Assembly (NCBI GenBank): GCA_964200185.2
Contig: CAXNAD020000173.1
Coordinates: forward strand, 1 to 25,994
Origin: Choristocarpus tenellus KU-1152
Lineage: Eukaryota; Phaeophyceae
Length of the DNA: 25,994 nt
Reading direction: 5' to 3'
A program made the translations under genes and the position numbers. Shown here piece after piece: positions 1 through 10,100 of this stretch (position 1 is its first letter; the number at the start of each line of letters is the position of its first letter). The notes below the pieces were generated by a model, which saw only the letters and a program-made list of their open reading frames with translations, had not been told where the DNA came from and did not search any database.

Positions 1-2
1 CT

Positions 3-325
3 GAGTATGTTGCATTGTGTGAGTTGGGGAAAGAGGTTATGTTCCTAAAGCAAGTGCACATGTTCATGCAACCACTTTATAAGGATTGCCCTTTTCTGTG
101 TTTGAAGACAATAGTGGGGCAATCAAGTTGGCTGAGAAGACAGCTTCAGGGGGTAGGACAAAACATGTAGATATCAGATATCATTATGTTGGAAACCTAG
201 TGAAAGAGGGGAAGGTACAGATTATGTATGTAAAGTCTGGTGAACAACATGGAGATTTGTTCACGAAGTCTTTGAGTGGTAATGTGTTTGAGTTTCACAC
301 TAGAACCATAATGCACTGTGAGTGA
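3..325 (+). pseudogene. Ty1/copia polyprotein C-terminus (RNase H end), frameshifted relic
   Basis: This is the end of a copia-type retrotransposon polyprotein. From base 3 one frame reads EYVALCELGKEVMFLKQV, the usual start of the copia RNase H segment. Near base 85 the homology jumps to another frame and continues as VFEDNSGAIKLAEK, then GRTKHVDIRYHYV, then EGKVQIMYVKSGEQ and LFTKSL, ending at a stop at 323-325. These match the family pattern (acidic DN-x-GA, KHIDIRYH, YV-x-S-x-EQ-AD-x-x-TK-x-L). The frame jump means this copy cannot make an intact protein unless the element uses programmed shifting there, which is unlikely at this position. The 5' part lies outside the window. Family identity is secure; the exact frameshift base is not. 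Confidence 0.88.
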
Positions 326-371
326 GGGGTAGTGTGCAGACTGAGTTCATTGGATTCATGATGAATGGAAT

Positions 372-805
372 GAGCAGGGGAGTGTGTCATGATTTTGCTT
401 ATCCAAGTGTGGGATTAAGATTTGAAGTTTACAGGATCAGTTGATTTCAAATTGGATTTCATTGTTGGACGAATTTGATTCTCACTGCATAGTCAGAGCA
501 GGGGAGTGTGTCAAGATTATGCTTGACTATTTGTGAGAATATGATTTGAAGTATTATTCTATGTACGCACAGAAGATAATGCGGGATATTCGGGATATTT
601 AGGCGGGATATTTGATCGGAAGTAATCGACGGACTATTAGAGTCGGAGTGTTTCTGACGGGTAATAGAGAACCGTTGAGTCTTTTGGTATTCTGAGCCAT
701 TCAATGTTAGGATTGCTGAGCCCCACCTAGTGAAGGTATCTCACTCTCTTCTCAACTGTGGTACAAGCTAATAAATAATAATATAACTGGTTGTGTGGGA
801 CAACA
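372..805 (+). mobile_element. Polypurine tract and candidate copia 3' LTR, with a duplicated start
   Basis: Directly downstream of the copia stop lies a purine-rich GAGCAGGGGAG (372-382) followed by TGTGTCA (383). The same purine tract plus TGTGTCA recurs at 496-513, 124 bp later, with similar following sequence (both reach ATTTGAAGT-like text). A copia 3' LTR normally starts TG just after a polypurine tract and ends CA. A plausible LTR is 507-805, ending GACAACA, with short inverted termini TGT...ACA. The first copy could be an internal duplication or the true LTR start (then 383-805). The 5' LTR is not in the window, so boundaries are inferred. Confidence 0.5.
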
Positions 806-2440
806 GATCGTCAAGGACAGCTTAACAAAGTACAATGGCACCAAACAAAATTGTCAGGTGACAGATCTGTCATCAAGATTCTTGTAAGCTGAGGTGCAGA
901 AAGGATGTGATGTAGATGAGGTGACTCATAGTATGTTATCATCATCTTACAGGGGTGGAAGAGTTCGTGGTTAGGGAAGAATGTTTTTGGTGTGGATTTG
1001 TGGAGGAAGGAGAATGTTGCAAGAGGTTGTCGTATGAACATGTTGTAGTTTGTGTGTATCTGCATTCGTTAGAGTGTTTGTTGCATATGTCGGTAGTTCA
1101 ATGTTGTGTTGTGATATAGTGCCAGTACGCACACTGACACCATAACAAGGCATACCTAGAAGATGACACAGATACCTATATAGTGTGTGGAACTGTGTAT
1201 CGATGTTTGATATGCTTACAGATGTAGTGGTGCTTTATGAAGGTTGAGTGGTGGTGTTAGGAAAAGATGTACTGTGTGCACGGGAGCTAGCAATTAGTTT
1301 CAACGCTGTTGTACAGCACAAGTCCAGTGTATGCACACTTGGACTTCATACATGTATCGTAAACGAGTTGGAGTAAACGAGAGGAACCCTGAGTTTCATT
1401 TTAACGATGCTGGCAAATATGTGTGAATCTCGTCATTTTTTCAAATGTGTGTAGGATATTTTCCGAGTTGTGTCGGAAAACTTCCAAACAACATAGAAAT
1501 CAATCCTCTCAAGTCAAACTTAGCACATCATCCTTAGAAAATATGAGTGAATTGCAAAAGATGGGAAAACTGGCTCATAATCCGAAAACGACCAAAATAT
1601 CGGTACCTCTTCTTTGGTCTGACTCAACAATATTACGAATACGAGTTGCTCGCCTAAGAGAGGAACGGAATGGTGAAAAACGTTACGAAGGGCAAGCTAG
1701 GAATAGTTGCATTATTAGTGTAAGAAGGATGCACAAACAAAAGAGAGTCGACAGGTTCTGTATGCACGTATGTGGAAGGAATAATATTTCTCTATTGTAG
1801 TGTGCACATCACACGTATGTTTCGCACATTCGCATCGCGCATGCTCCTTACTAACAAATCCCATCATCTTCACATCCCCACCCCCGCCCCCCCCCAAAAA
1901 AAAGAAGAAAAGTTGTTCACCTCCCACAAGTTCGGGGTGGGCGGCACAACCAGAAAGTTTTTATTTGTGAAGTCATGGCTCGAAGTTGTGTTTTGTCATA
2001 TTCTGTTGGTGTATGTGATAGGCAACGTCGTGGGGAGTTGCTAGGACCAGCGAAGAGAACGTCAACTCACAATGAAACTGTTAATAATGCAGAATAATGA
2101 GGGGTGGTCATATGTTATTAAACTGTTCTCAAAAACTTGTGACATGTAGTGGGATATATGTATATATATACAACTGTTCCGTCTTTGTGCTACATCCACA
2201 TAAGATTACTACAAAAAACACACTTTGAGATGCCTTCTTGGTGGTTGTATGGATGATATGTAATTGTGATACAGTGTTGATGATGAACAGTTACACTAAA
2301 TTTGTATTTAGAAGAGAGTGCGTCGGAATAATAGTTGTCAGGTGTGTACACATGTGAAGTTGTAATAACAATCGCCACAGTTTATAGCTGATCACCTGAA
2401 GGCCATGGACCCAAATATTTGATGATTCCCGAGAGTCTCT
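806..2440. other. No gene recognised; AT/GT-rich intergenic sequence
   Basis: Open frames here are short, lack recognisable motifs and mostly start at non-ATG codons. The longest (1423-1800, plus) gives no family resemblance. There is a C-run/A-run low-complexity tract near 1882-1906 and a short TA microsatellite near 2157-2170. I see no RNA gene or promoter that I can support. Confidence 0.6.
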
Positions 2441-2762
2441 CTGTAGCAACTAGTGTGTGTGTGTAATGGTTACGTGCTTATCTGCTGCCAGTAGTGTCCC
2501 ATGTTCCGTGTGTATCTATAACAACTAGTGAGTTTGTGGGTGTATGTGTTCGTGTATGAATGACGTGTGTGTGTATGTGTGCATCTCTGTAGCAACTAGT
2601 GCGAGTGTATATATAATGGTATGTGTGTGTGTCGCTAGGACCTAGCGTAAGTGTACATATATATATAATGGTAAGTGCGTGAGTGTTTGTTGCGACTAGT
2701 GTATCAGTTGCAATGGATGTGTGTGTCTGTGTGTGTCTGTGTGTGTTTGTGTGTGTGTGAAC
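2441..2762. repeat. GT-rich degenerate minisatellite
   Basis: The stretch is dominated by TG/GTGT runs, densest at 2718-2758. A CAACTAGTG core recurs at 2447-2455, 2522-2530 and 2593-2601, with a variant at 2693-2701, spaced about 70-100 bp. ATATATAATGGT-like text follows several copies. This looks like an eroded tandem array. The reverse-strand open frame through it (2478-2969) is largely His/Thr translation of the repeat. Confidence 0.7.
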
Positions 2763-4017
2763 CATCACTAACACACACACAGTTTGTTGCGCCGACCAGC
2801 CTAGCCTACTTCCTGGTGTATCCACGTATAGGGCCACACATGTCTTGTTGACCGGTACATCTTGTCCCTCGCAGTCCAGGATAATTGGGTACAACTCAGG
2901 AACAATGATAGGGTTGGGATTGTATAATACACTGAAGCAAACTCCGTTCATTGACTTCATTAGCTTCATATTAACTTGACCTATCCCTCAAGTAGGCTCG
3001 TTTGTCATTGCGGAAGCAATTAAACGGCATGTTGAGTTGTTGCCTTCATTGATTCCTAGGAGGGAACGGAACAAATAAAGATAGGGGACTTGCGTTCACT
3101 GTTGCACTCCATATAATTCTTCTCGTGAGGATTTCCGGTCTATTTCGTTTAAGTTTAGTGGTTGAAATCGGATTCATTTCTTATCCTACCTTCCACTCAC
3201 AATCTCGTATTGGAAGAAGGGAGAACTCCGTTCCCATCTCCCTCTCAATTTTTTTGGTGATGTTTCTCGAAACTGGCACGATGATAGACAGAGATATACA
3301 ATTGTGAAATCGTCACTCCAACTCCCAAACCAACAGAAATTTGTTGGAATTTCTTTCATTTCTACAACTTTGTTTTCCGCAATCGATGTAGTTTCAAGTT
3401 TAAACTCTCCCTGTATCTTCCTTTGGCTTTTTGTGGTTCGAATAAGAAGGGTCTGGAATCTGTGACACTATTGTGAAGGAATAATAGGAAGCATACTGGG
3501 TTTGTTCATTGCTTTCCTCTCACTACCTTTAGATCCAGTCGATCTCATACTTACAATGTTACCACATATAGTAATAATCCAGTACCCTAAAATAGATAAT
3601 CTTGTCAACATGCTTAGATAATACTAGAAATAGGTAACGAACATAGAATTTTAAATATTTTGTAAACTTGGTCAAAAACATTATTATTAGAGTGAAAATC
3701 GCAACATAGTATAATGATCTCCCATACTTCGTAAACTGTAGAGCCTGTGTTGGAAAGAACAATTGTAAATGGTGTATCTCCTAATCGAAAAATAAAACTA
3801 GAAGTAGACGGATATGAGCGAGTACCTCTAAGTGTTCTCCACCAACTACCCACCCAACAAGAACCTTTCTCTTAGAAGCAGTAACAATATGGGATTGAAA
3901 AATGGTATTAAAAGAACATGTAAGAAAAAGCTATAGAGAAGAATACAAGGAAGTGCTTTAGAGGTGGGACAGTTAGTATTTGCTTGTGTAAGGAAACCTT
4001 AATTTCTTGCAAGCAAG
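2763..4017. other. 5' flank of the large gene; no gene or promoter motif supported
   Basis: About 1.25 kb separates the minisatellite from the start codon at 4018. Open frames are short and without recognisable motifs. The region must hold the promoter and 5' UTR of the large gene, but I see no core-promoter element at a convincing distance. An untranslated first exon cannot be excluded. The reverse strand of 2800-2969 is open and not low-complexity, but resembles nothing I recognise. Confidence 0.5.
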
Positions 4018-4104
4018 ATGCCTCCCACTACCTGGGGTGCATGGTTGCCTCTCACTACCTGGGGTGCATGGTTGTTCCTTCTGCCCCTATGTATCAGGGG
4101 CCAA
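4018..4104 (+). other. Signal peptide (residues 1 to about 28)
   Basis: The first 29 codons contain a hydrophobic core, WLFLLPLCI, followed by RGQ and then the peroxidase N-terminal motif RAYDGTANN. This fits a secretory signal cleaved around Gly28/Gln29 and places the peroxidase domain in the lumen or outside the cell. There is almost no n-region charge, and the hydrophobic segment is lengthened by an internal 9-residue duplication (see the repeat entry). Confidence 0.75.
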
Positions 4105-7100
4105 TTTCGGGCCTATGATGGAACGGCAAACAATGAGCACTACGAATCTCAGGGATCAGTCATGACCGTGAGTGAGAACAGAAAATTAAATGTTGTCCTA
4201 CCAAATTTTTAGTGAAGAGACGCGACTGACGCTGTGGTACCTGGTATCTATCTGTCCACGCCTTCTGCAGCCCTTGATCCGCCTCCACGATGCATTTTAC
4301 GAAGATGGTGTCTCGAAGCCACCCCGCCAAGATGGTCCTAGTGCAAGAGAGGTGATGCACCACCTCTTCCTGGGTGAGTTGGTCATTTTCTGGTCCTCTG
4401 AATAGCGCGGGCATAGGTTATGTTATGCTTGAAAGTATGTAGATCGTTACATGTCCCATGTCCGCTCCAGATGCTAGCACCCAGGATGCAAATCTCCCTG
4501 AGAAAACACTGAACACACGTCTTCAGCGGTTAATGGTCCGAACTTGTAAACATGGTTATATGCAGTATGAGGAAGTGGTATATTGTTACTGGGAAGCTTG
4601 GTGACGTTATCCCTGTGAAGTGCTGGAAAGCTACAAATGCAGAACGCAAGATCAAAATATTCAACCTTGCTTCGCCGACCTCTCTCCACTTTCCAAAACT
4701 TGTACTTCAGGGCTTCCCCTCAACAAAACCCAAGGTACCTCTCAGTTCTTGCCAGCCTTTGGGCAACTAGTGGCGCATGACATCTTGGAGTTACGGGTAA
4801 ATGAGAGTGTAGAGGAAAGCTTTCCTATCCTGTGCTCTGATAATGTAGTCGACATGTGGTGTCCCCTGGCGAGCAATAGCAGCATCGACTTCCAGCGTGC
4901 AGAGTGGACGCTGGTGGGTGACATGGGGGGGGATGTTAATTGGTTCGTAAAAGAGATTCGTATACCTATGGGGCGAAATCTTCGATGACAAGGGGTATAG
5001 TTGCCATGCCACTGCATCTTTATCGCTTCTCCCGTTTCTGGACCCCCCGAAATTGCAAAATACGAGTTGTGGGAGTGGTGAAACCTGATGAACTCGTTGA
5101 AATGCTCTTCTCGATGTACGCACATCTCCAGGTGGATGGAGTTCGTTTTCCTTTAAATCATCAGACTGCGTACTTGGATGGCTCAACAATCTACGGCTTG
5201 GACGAAGAGACTGTGAAGTCCTTACGCTCTTCAGAGGGTGGAAAAATGAACCTCACTGAAGACGGGCTTCCGCATTACTCTTACAATACAGAAGATGGCA
5301 TAAAGATCCAGGTATGAGAAGATTCTCGTCGAAGCAATTTGTCACAACATCTAGAGATATTTGCCTATTGGTTGACAGAGAGTGGCAGAGGGAAGGAGCT
5401 TTTAAGAATCAATTTCTGTAGAAAACGACTTTCGGGGGACAGGTGTTAATTGTGAGAGATTGGCCACCAAGTTTGTTTCCACGTACATACGACCAAGATC
5501 AAGTTTATCATTGAATGGATATTGAGACGCCAGGGAATATGAGGTAGGTAATAACGAAGTTCAAACGTTGACCTTTGATTACTACAGGGCGTGAACCACA
5601 GAAGTCGGACCACAATGTACACGATATTCTATGTTACTGGGACATACCCTTTTACGAAGTCTCCTCTGTAGGGAGATATGATGAACGGTGACTTCATTTG
5701 TTGATAAAACGAAGCCCATCAAAGTGTGTCTTTACAGGTGACTATCTCCTTTCCCTACCATTTGTACAGACAGATGGAGGACACTGGATGCTTGGTGACG
5801 CCAGAAATGCTAACAATCTATCTCTCCTCTGGTGAGACTCCTAAGCATCCGGTACAGTATTCGGAAAAAAATACTATCTGCCTAATGGAACAATGGTTTC
5901 TCAGTATTTGATCGAAATCAGGGACTGGGAGGGAGCCTTCCAGCATAATCCGTGGCCCATCACCCCGCCAATGGCACAGCTATCTGCTCCAGTGGAATAG
6001 TGACTGGTGGTATCTCAATGTTTAACAGCTGACAGATCGTTGAAAAGAAATACACCTGGGATGAGGGGAGACATGAAAAATACGTGATGTTCCAAAGCGC
6101 AGATTTTCGTAACATTTTTTGTTGTGTTTTTATTGTCTCTCGTAGGCGTAGATATCATCACAACAACCGTTCTTAGGGCTCGGTAGCTGAGGAACCCTTT
6201 ATGCACTAGAGATCTAGAAAGGGTATGGAAGGCATATTTAAGAGCTATGGTACCATACCTCTCTAATTAAGGACTTGATGTTTCCATTTGTGCATGCAGG
6301 AAGTGAAGACGGTTTAAATTGCAAACAATTTGTAAGCTCTATTTCATAGATAAGATGCCACAACATTCTCCTCCTCCACAACCTTGTGTGTACGTTCCAT
6401 GTGCTCAACACCTGCCGAGCAGCCTTGTCATTACCTTCCTTCGTGAACACAACCGACGAGCAGAGGAGATAAAAGAAAAATACCCATCACTGGATGATGA
6501 GGTGAGATATCTAGGCCATACGCCATATCCATTTTCGTTTTTGAAAATATGTTCATCATACAATGTTCATGTCTGTGGTTGAGTAGTAATGTTTGTACTA
6601 ATACCCCAATCAGCCCCACTTCACTGTATTGCCAGGCGTATGCCCTTGTGGTGGAGTGAGGGTGGTTAGTATTACAACAACCTGTTGGATTCTACCTTAG
6701 GTACATAAAAGAGATCGTAGATTTTTCTTTTATCTATGCTATAAACCCCACGAACTGTCCAACCAGAAATGTATGGAGTTACGAAAAATGAATTTTGATG
6801 CATGTCATGCATGTGAGTATTTTGCATGTATTTCGCACATCTCTTATTCATTGGAGAAGGTTTACCCAGGTATGCAGGTGCCCAGGTTTGTAGGGCTGCC
6901 CTCACTTATAATTTGGCTTTTATTATTCTAACCCTACACTTAGTCTACATAGCGTTATGTTAAATCTGCTACAGAATTAATTTTAACCTTTCACATATTT
7001 CTGTGATTTCTCTTGCATCAATATATCTTTTGGTTAACGTCTGAACTTGCTTTATGATTCAGGAGCTTTTCCAGAGGGCACGGCAGTGGGTGGTGGCTTT

Positions 7101-10100
7101 GATTCAGACCATTTTCGAGGCCGAGTATGCCCCAAGAATTCTGGGGAAACCATTGGACGCGAGAGTTTATGATGAAGGCGTGGATTCAACCATCGATGTT
7201 TTCTTTGCTGCAGTGGTAAGAAGAGCCTTTGTGCAAATTGTAGTTCCCAATCAGCAGTTACCTTCTTTTATTTAGTCTGCTTTCATGGTTATTATACCCA
7301 TTCCTCTGGTGGATGGACAGTGGAGTCAAATCTATGTGCCTTGCTGGAAAATCCAAGTTTCTAAAGTTTGTCACGGCGTACTTTGCTCCCCCCCCCTGAC
7401 TGATGTGATGTATGAATTGAACTTTCCCCTACCTTGACCATGGTTGTGGGCAACAGGCTTTCAGGTACGGCCACAGTGCAGTTAGTAATGTCAACCGGCT
7501 CTTGGACAGGGAATTCTACCCCATTAGTGGTGACCCCATGCCTCTGCGACAGACCATGTACAACACACGGCCCACTGTGAGTATTTATGCCTTTTTAACA
7601 AACATGTTTGACAAGTGTGTGCAGGTGGTTGGGAAGCAATTCGCTCTCATTCAAGGGACAAGTTCCAAGAAAGTGAAGGGATTGGTTGAGCCATTTATGC
7701 ACAATTTATACAACTTTAAGTCAAATATAGGTGTAGGAAAATGCAGTATCCCAAAATCTGAGTTTCCACTAGGAGATATTTTGGGCATAAGGAAGCAATA
7801 GTTGGGGGAGGGGGTGTACTGGAGCTCTTGCCTGCCTAGCCTTTGTGCATGGCAGGATCTCAGCAGGTCGGAGTAAAGGCCTGATATTACAAAGATTTGG
7901 TGATATTACTGTGGAGTACAAATAACAAACTTGAGTACCGTCTTGATGGCATGTGACAATGCTAGCGCTCTAACCGCATGCATTTCGACCTTTGTCCCAA
8001 TATGGATAAGATCTTTAACGCTGGCATTGAGTCTATTCTTAGAGGACTCATGGTTGAGAACGAGCATTCAGTGGATGCGGCTTTTGTTGATGACCTGCTC
8101 TTGTTTGATGTCTCCATTCCGGTCTTCAATGTTCAAAGGGGAAGGTGAGCACAAATTTGTATGGAAACACCTCGCTAATACTGTTTCGCTTCTTTCATTT
8201 ATGTTGAGGAAATAGTGAAGCCCCCAACTCTACAGGAAAGAAGAGTGATAAACGCAGGGAGATACAGGGTGCCGTGTGGTTCGGGGGAAAGGATCCCAGG
8301 AGAAAAAAAGCTGGAATTATAGTTCCAATCATCGTCCACTTGCGTAACCATTGTGATACATGTATAATTGGCATTAGTAGGTCTACCAGCATTATTTACT
8401 TCATAATGGCTTGAGCATTAGGGGGTTAATGAACCAAAGTATCTTAGAGGGTAGGGCCGCGTCCATTTGAGGTCCAATATCCAATGTTGCGATTTGGATG
8501 TAATTTTGGCTATAGTGTTTGTTAGGAAGTATCAATATCCTTGTTCCAGACACACCTTTTCATAACGTATACATTTTACCTACTTCGACTCACTTTGGAG
8601 TAGGAAAATGTAAAACAAAAAAAACATGGGAAGCCAAGCTCCAAATGGACAGAGCAAAACTCGCACCCTCTAAGATACTTTTACTCTAATACTTCACCCA
8701 TTCACTGAAGGGAGCATAGTTACTTTGTCTTCTTACACGACACGTGTAATGGTTGTTTCGATGCTGCATCACTTGGTCACCCTGATCATCGAACAATAGA
8801 AATACACAAGCAGTGTGTTGTGCTGGAGAATTGGTCTTCTGGACATCTAGATGCTGATTTTGCAGTTACTGGTGATGGGGCTGATTTTTCTCCTGCAGAG
8901 TTGGGAGGTTCTCTATATCTCGTCGAGTTGCTTAGACTCGGAAGACAACTTCAAAGGGTCCTCACCTAGCTAGCATGATGCCCTCCTTGCTTGTCTCATT
9001 GCTATTTATGTTGTCCATTCCTATTCTCGATTCCAGGGACTTGGGAGTATGTTCTTTTAATGATTGCCGTGAGCCACTAGGGCTGCATCCCTTGGGCACG
9101 CTAGAGGACCTCACTGACGAGAAAGTGACACTGAGCATTCTGCGAAACTTATATGGGGAGTTGGAAGGTTTGGATCCATACGTAGGAGCCCTAACAGAGA
9201 GCATGGGAACAGGCTTGGTGCCACCACTCATGCTTGCTAGCATCAAGGAACAGTACCAGGTGGGGAGTTCACATCATGTTGCCGAGCTGAAGGGGCTTAG
9301 TGATAGCCTGAGAAAATAACTTGGAGCATGGAATTTGTGTTATCTTTTCCCCGCTCAAGGACAGTCTGCAATATGGTTGTGCTGCCCTCCAAATAGTCGG
9401 GAAAAGTGTAATTCATTATTCGCACACATATATATATATATACTTTTAACGCAAGAAGTGTAAGTTGGGCGCCGATTATGCACCCTTTCAAGCAAGCTAC
9501 GTCTCTGGGGTGTTGATACCAGTACCGACTTGATTGGAATCTTGTTCTCTGTAACACCACAATAACTAACTTGGGGTTCTTCTAGGCTGCGAAGTTTGGA
9601 GTGGAACAAGGTAAATGGGCACAAGATTAAATCTATACGTAGGCAATAGGATACAAGGTATGGGTTGTGTTAGCGAATCAGGTGAAACAAGATATTTTAT
9701 TGTTAGAGTGGATGAAATTTTGTTGGTACACAATTTCAATCCTCAACCTGAGCTTTTCCTTCTGATAGCGATTGCTGAATGGGGACCGACTCTGGCATAA
9801 TACTTCAAATGAATTTGAGGCCGTTGATGGTTGGTCGCTGGCTCGAGTAATCAAGGAGAATTGTGATGGAATGGACCTCTTTCCCGTCGATGCTTTTTCC
9901 ACGGCAACATGGAGGTGAGGATTAGGTAAACATCTCCATTGGTGAGACAGCAAGGGTGTTGGCATAAGAATTAGAGAATGGTCCCACTTAGGACACTGGA
10001 CTATTTGGAATACACACAAGTACGAAGTTCTTGGGTTGCGACTTCTTCAACATCCTTTTTAATATAACATTTAATGAAAGAGAATTTAGAAGCCAGTGCA

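Larger units (their letters stand above)
4018..9914 (+). other. Haem peroxidase domain (animal peroxidase/cyclooxygenase superfamily), exons 1-11
   Basis: Exons: 4018-4167, 4271-4373, 4711-4913, 5132-5311, 5770-5831, 6423-6501, 7063-7215, 7457-7576, 7966-8144, 9037-9259, 9769-9914. Landmarks in order: YDGTANN; DGPSARE; FGQLVAHD with distal Gln103, His107 and calcium Asp108; TAYLDGSTIYG calcium loop (Thr164, Asp168, Ser170); GDAR with catalytic Arg224; LREHNRRA; FQRARQWV; proximal FRYGH with His316; ILRGLM; NVQRGRDLG; NGDRLWHN near the end. Length (about 500 residues) is normal for the family. Two differences stand out. The Asp and Glu that form ester bonds to haem in myeloperoxidase (Asp94, Glu242) are Ala106 and Asn227 here, so haem is probably not covalently bound. 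Catalytic residues are present, so peroxidase or related activity is plausible; the substrate is unknown. Confidence 0.92.

Noticed and set aside
1423-1800. 125-codon plus-strand open frame upstream of the large gene
   Set aside because: It starts at a GTG, has no recognisable motif and ends in ordinary intergenic sequence. In eukaryotic DNA of this composition such a frame is expected by chance.
2478-2969. 163-codon reverse-strand open frame
   Set aside because: More than half is His/Thr-rich translation of the GT minisatellite. The non-repetitive N-terminal part (about 2790-2969) matches nothing I know and has no supporting splice or promoter context.
4742-5189. Two overlapping reverse-strand open frames of about 130 codons
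   Set aside because: They are antisense shadows of peroxidase exons 3 and 4, whose sense strand carries clear family motifs.
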